From Acridotheres tristis (lineage: Eukaryota; Chordata; Aves; Passeriformes; Sturnidae), in assembly GCA_037013685.1 (NCBI GenBank), contig CM072885.1, forward strand, positions 29,333,876-29,397,875: 64,000 nt of DNA, read 5' to 3'. Made by a program: the position numbers and the translations under genes. Each line of letters starts with the position of its first letter. Position 1 is the stretch's first letter. Positions 25,122-36,828 of the stretch are shown here, piece after piece. The notes under the pieces were generated by a model. That model was given only the letters and a program-made list of their open reading frames with translations, searched no databases and was not told where the DNA came from.

Positions 25122-26360
25122 AGGGCCATTCCCCCTTTTTCTTGCACTCCATGCTCATGTGAAAAGTTCCACTCCAGTCATCTTTATCCTTTTTAAAAAC
25201 AGCTGTAGTGTTTCCCTTACTCCTAGTCACTGGAGAATTTGCTTGAGAGTCACAAATTTTCAAATATGATGGAGAATGGCTGGGTAACTACATCAGCCAA
25301 TTCCCTCAGGCCCCTAAGCTGCATCTGTTTGGTTCCTATGGACTTGTATATGTTGAAGCTCCTCAGGAGGGTTCAAATCCAGTGAATCCATGCCCACAGC
25401 ATGGGAAAATTAACCTCTCTCTTGTTTTTTTCAGGTCTGTGTGAAGACACTTGCTGATCATGTGTTGGAGGCAGATGAAATAGAATATTTACAATCAATT
25501 TTCAACAAACTGCAATTTAAAAATTTTTTTTAAACATGTTATCTGCTGCATAATGGCACCTAGCTGGGGGAATTAGACAACTACTTGCATAAACCAGTTT
25601 GAGTCCACCTGTCCACCAGTTTGAATTGCAGCCAAACTGAGAAAGCCAAAGCAAAATTCAACTTTGATGGAAATTGGCAAAGCAGTTCTTGGTAAATAAA
25701 AAATCTTTTGGAAGTAAAAATTTGTGTAACAGTCTAGATGAAATGCACCTTAAATAGATGGAGTTTACTGATTTTTAAATATATTTTAGAGTAGGAGGAT
25801 TGTGTATGATAGTGAAGTTGCTGGGGAAAAATTATGAGAGTAAATTACTGTGTTACTGAAGTCTGACTATACAAGCAGGAATGTCTTCTACTGCTCTGTC
25901 TGCTGGCCAACCTCATTCATGACATGTGGGCATTTGGCCTGGTCTTGCAGAAGCTTAAGAACTCAACTCTCTGTAAAATTCCTGCTCAAATTTTATCACA
26001 AAATATTGTGGCTAAAGTAGAAAATAATTTTTATTACCTGGAATGGTGTCCTACAATTTTCTAAGGCTTTTTGGGTTAAGGAGAAGTAAATTAGAACAGA
26101 ACATGAACCAAGCAGAGGTAAACTTCATTAATTTTTGTGACCACTGTGACCCCCATACAATCACAGATTTCCCCAGTTACAGGGGATATCTTCTTCAGAG
26201 GGACTAGATTGTTTTGTCATCTCTCTAAGGCCTAGTTGTGATTTTTAAAAACACATCAGATCCTCAGTAATTTTTCTATAAATTGAAATTGATTAAAAGA
26301 TCCCACAACAGTAAAGAATACTCAGAAAAGAGATACAAGGAAGCAAGCTTCATTTCCATC
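25122..26360. other. AT-rich non-coding stretch
   Basis: I see no gene or further repeat here. Confidence 0.45.
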
Positions 26361-27020
26361 TGTCCTGGCGTGACTTTGTCATGTTGAATTGTATCCCCAT
26401 TTGTCTGTTTAGCCCAGAAATAAGTTTTGTACATTTAAGGCTGGATTTGAGAGTGAAGTGGGGGGAGGAGAAGCAGTGGAATGTCTGAGGGTTGTTTCCA
26501 AAACACAGAGACAGGAGTTCCATCGTCTCATCTCCTGGACTGTGTCACCGTGGTGGACAGCAGAGAGAGCTCTCCTTGGCTTTTTGTTGGTTTCTGACTA
26601 ACTGAAGCAGAGAAGTTCCCCGGAAAGTTTTTTCCTTTTTTCCTGGAATTATTTGAGCCTTCTCTGGACTGGGGACCCGGGGGAGCACCAGGAGTTTGCA
26701 CCTGTGGCCACCAGGGCCTGGCCTGGGCAGCGCCATTTTCCAGTGCCAGAGAGACTGAGAACAGACTGAGCTGAGCTACCACCCACAGGAGAGAGCCTTT
26801 CTGAATTTGTCATCTCTTCAGAGCACTGAGAGGTTTTGTTGTTTGGTATCATTCATTTTTTGTTCTGGGCAGTGCTGTGCCTGTTGAATAAACAGGTTTT
26901 TTCCACTTCTCTCTGAGGAAATTTCTTTCCCAAACCAGCTGGGGAAGGGGCCACTCAGGTTTGCTTCCTGGGGGGGACCCTTTGGAAGTTTTCTCCCAAA
27001 TTTGCCCTAAACCAGGACCA
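26361..27020 (+). mobile_element. Avian ERV LTR, complete-looking, solo
   Basis: The element begins TGTCCTGGCGTGACTTTGTC and ends CTAAACCAGGACCA. Its near-inverted termini (TGTCCTGG / CCAGGAC) and TG...CA ends are typical of an LTR. It is GC-richer than its surroundings, with a TATA-like ACATTTAAGG at 26431, an AATAAA signal at 26887-26892 and a GT-rich stretch around and after it. I recognise it as a songbird-type LTR. Flanks show at best an imperfect 5-bp duplication (CCATC / CCACC, one mismatch, if the end is placed at 27017). Apparent intactness suggests a fairly young insertion. Confidence 0.8.
26887..26892 (+). terminator. LTR poly(A) signal AATAAA
   Basis: Canonical hexamer inside the LTR, marking the likely R/U5 region. 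Confidence 0.6.
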
Positions 27021-28784
27021 CCTTAAGCACCCAAAAATCTGGGTGTAAGCTCATAGGATGTATTTAATGAAAAAAGTTACTGAAACTTTGCTGAAACCAG
27101 GCAACCACATCAGACTCCACTCTGGTGAAATCAGAATTGCCTATAGTGTACCACAATCCAGTGCCTCATTCCATCTTTCCTGACCTGAAAGAGTGGTATT
27201 ACATATACAGTGCAAAGTCATCAACTGAAGGAATTCCATGGGCCTTGCAAGGATGACCCTTAGACTAGAGGAATGATATCTGTATGTATGTATCCAAAGA
27301 TAAAAAAGATGAGGGTGTATTGGAAATTGTGGGATCCAACATGACATAAATTATGTGGAAAAGGGGGTCAATACTGTTCTAGTTTCAGATGGGATGGATT
27401 TAAAATGCAAGCTGGAAGATACCTGTTTTATTAGACAAGAATAGGGAGATGACCTTGAGTAATTAGTTTTAGTCCTGGACCACAGATAATGTTAAAGTGC
27501 GCATGCACTCCAAAAATTGTATCTCCTACTGCCACTGCCCAAGACATAACGCTGGGCTAGATCTCTAGTGTTTCTCAGTATTTCTTTTGTTCTTAAAACT
27601 GCTTAATTTTTCATTGTTGACCTCAACATGAATTTTGGAAAAGTGCTAATGAAATCTGCCACTAAAATACAGCTGTATGCCAATGTAGAATAAGAATGGA
27701 CTAAGAAATAAGAAAGATCTGAAAAACCTCAAGGATAGTAACACAAGAAGAATCATCAAACTTATTAACACAAGGACAGAAACTCATTAATATTTTGCTA
27801 AGGATTTTTTCTTTAAACAATATGTTGATTCCAGGAAAGAGCAAAGTAATATATAGTCTCAGAAGGATGCAGCCATGAAAATGTAGATGCTACTTAGTAG
27901 AAGCATCTTTAGTGGAAGGAACATATTAATATCATCATAGCTGTACTTCTCAGTAATGTTTTTTGACATTCCACACACTTATGCTCAAGAAACTCTCATC
28001 CAATCTGGACTGGTTTCAAGGAATGGGCTATTAAGGTACTCTAAGAAACATAGCTGATTTTGAGAGAGGAGGCCAAAGTTACTTCTAAACCTCAGTCAGA
28101 AAATATGATGCAGTCAGAATGCTGTGTGGAAATACCAGCTTTAAGCTAGCAACCTTGTGTACTGTCAACAGTCCAACAGCAAAAATAAACAGCTCAGCTT
28201 GGGCTAAACTATTGTCAAGAATGTTTCATATACTGTTATGACTGAAACACATACAGTTTGTATTAGCGCACAGTACTTGCTTTATCTTTCTCTTTTACAT
28301 CAAGGAGATGAACCCAATGCCTCATTGCTGGCATGTGCCTTTCATCATCTCCAACTGATGAATTTTCATAATCAAGATTTTGTGTGCCTGTACAATAATC
28401 CATTTTCTCTTTAAAAATTTGCAAATTACATGGTAAAAATGAAAATATTCAACAATTAAAACTTCATTGTTCATTTAAATTCAGAGGACTAAAGATTGCA
28501 AATTTGTATTCATTCCCAACCAGTCTGTGCATAAACATTTTCTTTTTAAAATATTCTCTTGTTCTAAAGCAAACAAAACAGAATAATTCCTTCTTATTTA
28601 CTGCAAATTCTGATATATCATTAGGATCCCTACTCAGTATCTCTCCAGATACCATTGTGACCTTACTGTAGTATGAATATCATTGATCAAGAGACAGAAA
28701 ACTGTCAAATCTCTCTTAAAGTGGGAAAACAGCTGCAGAACATATTTGTAAAGAAGACAGACCTTATGGGCAATCTTTCCTTAC
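27021..28784. other. AT-rich non-coding stretch
   Basis: Minus-strand open frames at 27141-27347 and 28464-28655 have partial splice signals (acceptor CCACTCTTTCAG near 27181; acceptor GTTTTGTTTGCTTTAG near 28565), but no consistent exon can be chosen. Confidence 0.35.
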
Positions 28785-28840
28785 ATAAAAATAATAGTAC
28801 TTCTGGAGGAAAAATAAATTTCTTGTTCTGTACCATTAAT
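28785..28840 (-). CDS. Candidate short internal exon
   Basis: Strong minus-strand acceptor (GAATTTCTCTCTGCAG) and strong donor (TTTTTTAT then GTAAGG) enclose 56 bases. Two frames are open (LMVQNKKFIFPPEVLLFF or INGTEQEIYFSSRSTIIFY), so the reading is unresolved. Good splice sites are the only support. Confidence 0.17.
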
Positions 28841-28893
28841 CTGCAGAGAGAAATTCTAGAATTAAAAAATCTGGTTTTTAAGTAAAAACTCAC

Positions 28894-29062
28894 CATCTGT
28901 CATCTAATAGCTATTTTCTAATATAGTATCTACAAGATGAAGGGCTTTAAGATCTTTCAGATCAGCACATAACTTGCTCTGGATTGTGGAATGGTGCAGG
29001 ACACACTGCAATCTTTGGATCATATCACAGATGGAAGACATGAATACAGGCAATAAGCCAAC
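28894..29062 (-). CDS. Candidate exon with in-frame stop before donor
   Basis: Minus-strand acceptor TTTATTTTCAGTTTAG and a very good donor CAGATG then GTGAGTTTTT enclose 169 bases. One frame is open for 52 codons (starts VGLLPVFMSSICDMIQRLQC; helical, leucine-rich). It then meets TAG four codons before the donor. Both other frames have early stops. Either this is a damaged exon (CAG to TAG would explain it), a true terminal exon, or not an exon. Confidence 0.2.
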
Positions 29063-29625
29063 CTAAACTGAAAATAAATGTCAATGTGCCATCTTTAAGG
29101 GAAACCAAGTGTACATGTATATGCATAAGTATAGATATAACATTTTCCTCTTGCATAGGTGTTAGTGACTCAATCACTTCCAGTGTACAACCTCTCAAAA
29201 AAAAAAACCAAAATCAATCAAACCACCGCCAAAAATCCAAGCAAGTTAAAAAAGTAATTCAAGTGGGTTTTTTTTAAAAAAACAAATGTGGTGAAGTCAG
29301 TTTCTCCTTTTAAGCTATGAGGGCTACAAGGACCATGACCTCTTTCTGTGAGGAAACTAGATTTCATTTGAAGAATTCACGGGCTGCACCATTTTGGGTT
29401 CCTTTATATGGATTATCTTTGTGAAATGAAGTCATCAGTACCATAAGAGAGGATAAGGGTCTCATTTACAAATAAGCATCTTTACACTGCTAAAAGAACA
29501 TTTCCCATTTACTCTAGGATCTTTCTACTGATGCCTTAGAGGACTAAACAAATTTAGCTGAAACTAGAGCAGTATTAGGTTCTTGCACACACAGAGAACA
29601 TAACTATATGAGGGAAACCCAGACA
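29063..29625. other. AT-rich non-coding stretch
   Basis: I see no gene or repeat, apart from short A runs near 29199 and 29276. Confidence 0.4.
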
Positions 29626-30418
29626 TGTAGATTAAAGTAAACTAAGAAAGGGCAGGAATGCTAAGCCCAATGTTTTTACTCTGCTATTGCTGAATGAAAA
29701 ACTACACGACTGTTGGGGATTGAATTGTTCCCTATTCTTTCTGTGGAATTTTTCCCATTGTTATGCTAAGTATTTGTGGCTACACCTTAGTAGCAATAGT
29801 TTTCTCTCGCAGGGGGTGGGGGATAGGGGGACACCGGAAAAGGAAAGGTGGGACAGGGGCCTGGGGCGGGCTCTCGCTCTCCCTCGGCTCGTGGAGTGAG
29901 AGGAGGACGGCCCGTGCTCCGATCCAGCATCTTCCCCGCCATCCCAGCACTGGGAGCCACGTTCCCTGCTGTCAGACATCGCCCTGCTGCCTTCCCGCTT
30001 CATCCTCCTACCTCCGGGCACTGTGCCGAGCACCACGACCGACACCGTGAGGGGGGAGCGGCTCCTCCATCCCTCTCAGCCCTGGGCCGCTGCCGCCATC
30101 CCCCAGCCCCTTCAGCTGCGCGGGCCCTGCCCTGCCCACAGCACCGGGAACTGAGCGCAGGGAGAGGCCTTGGCCAAAGGGACTGGGACTGAGCTACACT
30201 GCTCTGCTCTGTTGTCAATTTTTATAGCTGGTGTTGTTTTCTGCTGTTTTGCCTTGTTAGATATCAGTAAAGAACTGTTATTCCTATCCCCGTATCTTCT
30301 GCCTGAAAGCCTCTGATTTGAAACTATAATAATTAGAAGGGAGGGGGTTGCACTCTGCATCTCAGGAAAAGGGTTCTCACCTTTCCTTAGCATAATACCT
30401 CTCTTTCAAACCGAGACA
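29626..30418 (+). mobile_element. CpG-rich avian ERV LTR, solo
   Basis: The 5' third is AT-rich and carries AATGAAAAACTACACGACTG. The core (29810-30180) is very GC- and CpG-rich. A TATA-like TTTTTATAGC (30218), ATCAGTAAAGAACTGTTATT and GCCTGAAAGCCTCTGATTTG follow, and the 3' end reads TTTCAAACCGAGACA. I recognise this as a bird ERV LTR that often ends in AAACC(A/G)AGACA. The 5' end is taken at TGTAGATTAAAG; AGACA occurs just before it and at and just after the 3' end, but a clean duplication cannot be fixed. No internal retroviral sequence follows. Confidence 0.7.
29810..30180. promoter_or_regulatory. CpG-dense LTR core, possible promoter
   Basis: The only long CpG-dense interval in the window. 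It lies in the LTR upstream of a TATA-like box, so it may behave as a retroviral promoter or small CpG island. Overlapping frames on both strands (29761-30218) reflect high G+C and few stops, not genes. Confidence 0.4.
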
Positions 30419-32786
30419 AAGACAAATGATTTTTTTAGTTGTTTTGTTTTACTTTATTGAAAAAGAAATATGCAGAGATATAATACTTATTTATTCATCT
30501 GTCTGTATGGAATTTGAATAAATGTGCATTTCTGAATTTTACAGGCCCTAAAGATAAACTGGAAGAAAAAGTCATTAATTGAGCTAGGAGAGAAGAATAA
30601 GAGATTGGGATTTTGGCCTTTGGGACTCATTAGTCTCTGCTTCTGTATCAAACATCTAGGGAACAGGAAAGTATCTTTGGATAACATTTCACAAACTAAT
30701 TTGGTCTTTGAACCGTGCATTTCACCCAGCTGAGTAAATATTATTTGCAGCCAACTGGGTAAGTCGTTACATTAGCTACAGTGAAATAGCTGATTTGGAG
30801 CACTTAGAGTGGGAAGGTCAGTAATAACAGGGAGAATTAATAGGCACGTGGATTGTATAAAGTTCCACAGAGTTTAGCCACTCCTTATTGGCAGTAACTC
30901 TTGATTCAAAGCTAGAATCTGCAAAGGCAAGACAATTCTTGCCTTGGGTTGCTGTGACAACCTTAACACAGCTGATGCAAACCATCCGAAATTGTGTCTA
31001 AGAATACAATACAACTGTAACTCCTAGCCAGACTTAAGGGTACAGGGAAGAAAAAAGAGAAGTAAAGGGGGGGGGCGTATGGGATTTATTGTCTTTTTGT
31101 ACATGGATCTATCAGATTTTTAAAGAAATATAGAATCTATCTTGGTTTTGGTTTATTCTTTTTTTTTTTGGCATTGCAAGCTTAAAATCTTCAGTATCCT
31201 GGTAGATAATATCTAATTTGATCATTAAAATATTGAACTGTTAGACTGGTAAACTCCACACTTGGTTCTGAATTCTCAGCTTAGCTACAGCACAACTTTT
31301 ATGCAAAAATAAATGCATTTGCTTCCTGAGGAAATGAAAGCTTATCAAGGAAGAGAAGTGAAGCAGAGAAGAAAAAAAGCTAGCCCAAATTCAAGTGAGC
31401 TATTTGTGCAGATCAAGAAGAGGGGAAATACTCCTGAGGCATCCTTGTTCCATAGTTTACACCCAGCCATCATTGATCTCAGAAGAAAAATTATAAGAAC
31501 TCCTAGGATTAAAATTACTCCCCCGTAGTCACATAGCTTCCACATAATGCTGAAGAAACTCAAGGGTGGATATATTCATTGTTAAAATTACTGTTCAGTT
31601 CAAAAGCAAGAAAAATGAGAAGAATGGGAACTTCTAATATATGTTCAGTGATTATTTTTATTGCAAGATTAATATACATAGATATCTAAGAGTCCTACAG
31701 CATATCAGACAAATTCTTAATAGAGAAACAAATTTTTAGTAATACTAAGAGTTCTGGAAAAAAATACAAGAAAAAAGCATTGGAGACAGAACCTCTGTAT
31801 CATGAAAAAGGGTAAGTAGAGAGATTGTCTTTAAAAATATTAATTAAATTGATTTTTCATAAGTTACCTTGCAGAACAACTTTGGTATTTGGAAAGTCTG
31901 TTCTTCAGAGAATCTAAACTCACAGAATGACTTTGAGAGGCTGGAGGCCTTGTGAATTGATACTTTGAACCTACTTAGCCCCCTTTTTTTCATTGGCATT
32001 GTTTATTTTCATTGAAGATGGATTAAAACCAGGAGGAAATGTGCTGCAAGAATACTCTCAAATGTCCTGAGCAGGTTTATTTCCCATTTTAGCATGTCTG
32101 CGTTCCATCCCATTGCCCCTTTGCACATACCACACAAAGAAATACTCTTCTCACTTAAAGAGCTAAACACTGAGATCATCATCAAAAGAGCTGCTTTAAA
32201 AAGAACATTACTGAAGGAAAAAGTAATATTACACGTTTTCGCCAGAAACTCAAGCCTAAAATTACACTCCTTTGACTAGAGAACAGAAAATTTATGATTC
32301 ATCTCGTGTCTAATAAAAGCCAGCAAATCCTGAACCAGATTCCTTACCCTTCTTCATAAGGGTTTATTTCATATGGTTTCAGTTAATAAAGGCAGAATCA
32401 CAAAAACACACAAGCCCAGATATGCTCACACATTGATATTGCACAATAATGTGAAATTAGTGATGCAGATCTGCATAAATAAGGTATATTAAATGGACAA
32501 CATGAATTAGCAAGGTTAGCTCTGTTTATGAGAGACACTGTCACACATTTCATGCAAAGTGCATAGATAGTACTAGATTCGTTTTGCAAACATATGATCT
32601 CCAGAAATCTGTACTGAATCCCTTCAGTCTGCTGGTAGCAATTCCCATAATAATAGGGACTTACAGATTTGCAGAAGCACTGACATGATAATAAGCTCTA
32701 TTTCAATGAACAGCAGTTTTGCTCAGTTAAAAAAAAAGTTCTTACAAAAAACTCGAAATCCAGATATAATTTCAAGCTATAGTCCA

Positions 32787-32822
<36 letters not shown>

Positions 32823-33099
32823 ACTTAAGGAAAATACTTTCTATTTCCAATGTCACAGAAGGCAAAAGCTGAAAGCAATTTTTAAGGGGATCATTAAAAG
32901 CATTTTTAGAAGCAGTAAGCACTTTCATAATGAATGCATTTCCAAGAAAGAAAAATGAAATCTTTCTTTATAAAAGCTAAATATTCATGTGCAATTTTTT
33001 TGTGGCAGAGTTACAAAGTCCATCCCGAGAGAACAAATAAAGTTATACAATTTCATTTGATCCTGAGATGTTCCACCAGACACCTGTTAATGATCTCAC
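30419..33099. other. AT-rich stretch; undecided exon signals
   Basis: Several minus-strand acceptors with good pyrimidine tracts (near 30559, 31337, 32221 and 32480) precede open frames of 20-65 codons, but donors are weak or frames ambiguous, so I do not call exons. A plus frame at 31313-31528 (71 codons, K/R-rich) also lacks splice support. Confidence 0.3.
32792..32821 (+). repeat. Poly(A) tract, 30 bases
   Basis: Uninterrupted run of 30 A. The preceding 100 bases look like ordinary intron or intergenic sequence; I see no retrocopied gene or SINE body attached, so it is best called a homopolymer microsatellite. Confidence 0.9.
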
Positions 33100-33189
33100 C
33101 AGGAGCCATGTAATTTTCTTTGTCCATCATTTTTAGAAGACTGAGTATTAGACATTCTCTTCTATTTCTCCTCAAGGCTGCTGTGCTGG
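33100..33189 (-). CDS. Candidate internal exon, 29 codons, unknown
   Basis: Both splice sites are strong: minus-strand acceptor TTCTTCTCTCTCATATCTGCAG and donor GCTCCTG then GTGAGATC. Only one of three frames is open across the 90 bases, reading STAALRRNRRECLILSLLKM and nine more residues. Because a single frame survives and both sites are good, this is one of the better candidates. Function unknown. Confidence 0.28.
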
Positions 33190-33734
33190 CTGCAGATATG
33201 AGAGAGAAGAATCAGTAAGGAAGGATCTGTGAGAGAAGTAACTCCCGTTTCAGTTCATTATGATTTAAATATTGTCCAGGGACTTTGTCAAAGCAAAGAA
33301 AATTTCCTCCATCTCCTCCACTGTGGAAGTAATATTTATATCTCAATAATTTGCACAGACTAGTCATATTGAGGGAGTATTGGTTTATAGAAGTACCCTG
33401 TCTTCAAAGAGCAAGTCTGCTCAGGTCTTTGGTTCAGCAAGGTGCTCAGACACATGCCAGGCTCAAATGCATGGGTGAGCTAATTATTTAAAATTATCAG
33501 TTTTATGTTTATCAGTGGCAGCAGTTAATAGCATCACATGCAGCAGCTGACTGAGGGCTGAGGCAAGGCTCTGATAACCATTAGATTACAAATACCAAAC
33601 TGTGACCACCTGCCCTGTTGCCAGCAAAAAAAAACCCAGCAGAAAACAAAAATAGCCCAGCAAATAGAGAGCTTGAGTGAAGGTTATTTGCTCTAGGTGC
33701 CTGCTTATTCAGTCTTGTGGAAGCCTAGAAGATA

Positions 33735-34400
33735 AGGGGGTTAATGTGTTTGTATCAAACAGTGGTAGCTGGAAAGCTGTGGAGACAACCAAGGATTGTT
33801 GGTAATAGTCTGTGAGAAAGAACAGGATGTGGCTGGAGAAGGGGGCCATACGGAGTTAGGGCAGCACTTCTGTGAGACAAACATCCCTTTTTTCTGGTTC
33901 TTGAAGATAAATACAACACAGTGCAGTGCAAGCAGAGGAATGAGATCAAGAAACCAGTAGAGGCTGTTAACCAAAAGCTGACCAAGTAGGGAAGGATCAA
34001 GATCATCAAGGACCCCTGAAGCCCTCTGACTCATTTCCTGAAGGGTCTAGAAAAACAAACTGCACATGATAACTAATTTTCATAGAAAGTGAGAAAGCTA
34101 GCTGCAGGGTAGGGAAATATTATGTATAAAAAGGGGTACCCTTACCAAGCCCAGGTGGTGCTGCCAGGACCCTGAACATCCCATCAACTGGATCAACACT
34201 GGAGCCAGGACTGGTGATCTTCCTCTCTTTTTTATTTTCTTTCCATCTCACTCTCTCTCTAATTTTCCCCCTCTTCCATTTCACCCACTCCTTATAATAG
34301 TAGGAACTAAGTTATACCAATTTCCATGCCAAGTGTATAATTTACTAATAAAACTCTGTAAGTTTCTTTTGTGGACCTTTTGACTTATATAGTTCCCCCC
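33735..34400 (+). mobile_element. Avian ERV LTR, solo
   Basis: The 3' half has a textbook LTR promoter arrangement. TATAAAAA at 34125-34132 is followed by ACCAAGCCCAGGTGGTGCTG, then a pyrimidine-rich stretch, then AATAAA at 34347-34352 with GTAAGTTTCTTTTGTGG after it. I recognise this arrangement from bird ERV LTRs. The 5' half (from about 33735) is purine-rich and less certain; both ends are approximate. No coding sequence of a provirus adjoins it. Confidence 0.65.
34125..34132 (+). promoter_or_regulatory. LTR TATA box
   Basis: TATAAAAA, followed by a GGGG motif, with the LTR poly(A) signal about 220 bases downstream. Confidence 0.6.
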
Positions 34401-35723
34401 TCACCATTTTCAAGGAAAGTAAGACAAAAGATGACACAATCCGAGGGCTGCATTCAGAAAATAGGGGCTCATATATGGGTTAAATTCATACCTCTAATGT
34501 TAAACACTAAGGATTTTAGAAAAGCTATTTTGATTATTAGAAAGGTACTTACTGTTGAATATTGATGGTAGAGGCCTTCATATACTGCTGTTCTAAAATA
34601 TCTGTTGACAATCTTAACAACTAAAGCCTAATCAAAGATCTGGCTGAAATACCTTCTAACCTTGATAAGATCTTTCTGGAATTTTAAATTATTTTACATG
34701 AAACACAGATATTTGACTCCACCTTTTTGAAGCAGTGAATCCAGATAAAGCTGTATGAGCACCAGTATATGTCACCCAAAAATGCATAGACCTCTCACTG
34801 GATGTATGGCAGAGCTGGAGCACACTGATCTTCCAAGGGGGCTGAAAAGTAGCTGAAGATTTTCTTGGAAGAGAATAGTGAAGGAAGGTGAAGGAAGAAA
34901 ACATATCACTTCATTATAGGAATTATTATTATTTATTTCCATTTTTTCTTCATATTTTTTCATTTGTTTCCTTCTTGATGTTACACCTCTAATACATTTA
35001 TTTCTAAAGACATATTAGTAAATAGGCAACATGTAAAATAATTCAAATAGCAGTAAATTACTGTGGAAATTTTAAGAATGGCCTATACAGATTCAAAAGG
35101 CAGTTTCAGAGCAGAAATCCTGTAGTGATATTTTATTACCCATGCAGACAGCTCCTACTGTTTCACATGAAATAATGTTTCCTAATTTCTCTATCATCTG
35201 ATTACCAATGTTTTTTAATTTCATCTGCTGTTTGATACAAGGGAGCATGATGCTTAAATGAATAAAAGGAAGACATTCAAAAACTAAATCCTCTAAGGGT
35301 TTTATTCATCATTCATTTACATAGAACAAAAAAAAATTTACCCATTTAAATTATGCACACATACAAAATTTAGATTAATGAATCTTATTTTTTTTCCTTA
35401 CTGCAAGCACTACAGGCAGTATAAATCATTAATAATTTTTGGCCAAGGAGAATTCTCCCTGACTTCACTCGGGCTACTCTGATGCAAACAGGCACAAATA
35501 AATGTTGGAGTTGGGAGATAAACATGTAATTGAGTTAGAGAAATTGAAGACTATTTAGGCATTAAAGATTAAGAACTGCTCAATAAAATGTTATGTGAGA
35601 AAATGCTGATCCACCAAGTATGAAATTCCTTCTATTAATGGACAAGATTTCTCAATCTGATGCAAAGGAAGACTTTGATGTGGAGAAATGAGAGGTTCAC
35701 TTCTGAACAATCACAGCACGTAC
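34401..35723. other. AT-rich non-coding stretch
   Basis: At 34799-34865 a strong minus-strand acceptor (TTCCTTCACTATTCTCTTCCAAG) and donor (ACATCCA then GTGAGAGG) enclose about 65 bases that are open in all three frames, so no exon reading can be chosen. Confidence 0.35.
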
Positions 35724-35813
35724 CTGGGCCACAAGTGCTTGATGCTTGCATCTCTTTTCTGCCTGATTTAAACTAAGAAGCATTAACTGGACCAAGTCTC
35801 TCAGCTGAACTTG
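35724..35813 (-). CDS. Candidate internal exon, 30 codons, unknown
   Basis: Good minus-strand donor GGCCCAG then GTACGTGC; the acceptor (AATCTCCAG) has a poor pyrimidine tract. The 30 codons start QVQLRDLVQLMLLSLNQAEK, an amphipathic leucine-rich helix pattern, and end on a codon boundary. Could be part of a helical-repeat protein, or chance. Confidence 0.2.
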
Positions 35814-36133
35814 CTGGAGATTTCATACACTCTCAAAGCTATCTACACTTACTCCTGCACAGAACGTAAAATCACAAATAACAAAATGGATCCTGGGCTA
35901 CACATGATTACTATTGCTTCTGTTTCTTGAGATTTCCACTAATCTCTGAGGAAATCTGAATTTACTTTCTGAGAAAGCACAGTTGCCTCTGTCCTCCTTC
36001 TTAAGGATTGTTTTATGGCAGGATGCAGCTCCACAACGCATTTTCTTTCAGTAGTAAAGCCATCTGAAGTGGTGCCTCAGCCCTGGCTACACTACATTTT
36101 CTGGAGTTTGCCAACCCTCTTCCCCAAGCTTAC

Positions 36134-36326
36134 TCTTTCTTATTTTTGAGGCCATCCCAAAGAATAGACCTATGAAGCAATTCCCTCAAAACAAATCCTC
36201 CCCAGAGAAGGAATCTCCTGCTCTTAGACTGAAGCTATCATACTCCTCAGACTCCATTAATTTTCTAGTTAAAGTGCTAGTTGTGGGAAGAACAGGCATA
36301 AAGTCGCATAAGAATTCCATCATCTC
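36134..36326 (-). CDS. Candidate exon interrupted by TGA
   Basis: Minus-strand acceptor GAAATGATCTTTGCAG, then 46 open codons (starts EMMEFLCDFMPVLPTTSTLT and becomes acidic and serine-rich). A TGA at 36186-36188 follows, then 17 more codons in the same frame up to a strong donor, AAGA then GTAAGC. If it is an exon, the TGA is a lesion (CGA to TGA would suffice) or the true end of a protein with the donor unused. Confidence 0.2.
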
Positions 36327-36777
36327 CTGCAAAGATCATTTCACCATTTTATGCTGTTTATTGCCTTGTGTATTGATAAGTAAAAGCTTTTCAGGTTATA
36401 TATGTGCATAAAGAGTGAAGTTTTATATGCATGTGTAGGTTTTATTTATATATCACCTCACTGAGTAGGTATTGATTTGGGCCTTGAGTAGTGCCTGAAT
36501 CTTGATTAATATGATATTTTAATTTTTAAAATTGAATAATTACCTACTCCCACAGGTGTCAGAGAGGAGTCAAAGCAATTCTGTTACAGAAAACCTAATC
36601 TATTAAATGGAAATCTTGGTGTTACCACCTACTCAGTGCTACCAGTAAAAGTTCCTACTGGTCCTGTATTTTGGATAGAATCAAAGAAGATTGACATCTT
36701 CTTATTAGTTGATAAGTCACAATGCCATGTATTTATACTAATTTCTGGATATTCACTATACTCTTTTGGAACTGATT
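36327..36777. other. AT-rich non-coding stretch
   Basis: A plus frame opens near 36636, but it is not supported by a donor and runs into the simple repeat that follows. Confidence 0.4.
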
Positions 36778-36828
36778 GTTTTGTTTTGTTTTGGTTTGGT
36801 TTGGTTTGGTTTTGTTTTGTTTTGTTTT
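36778..36828 (+). repeat. TTTTG / TTTGG microsatellite
   Basis: Pentamer array mixing TTTTG and TTTGG units, about 50 bases. Confidence 0.9.

Noticed and set aside
29761..30218. Overlapping open frames in the GC-rich segment
   Set aside because: They lie in the LTR core, where few stops are expected at high G+C, and occur on both strands in several frames.
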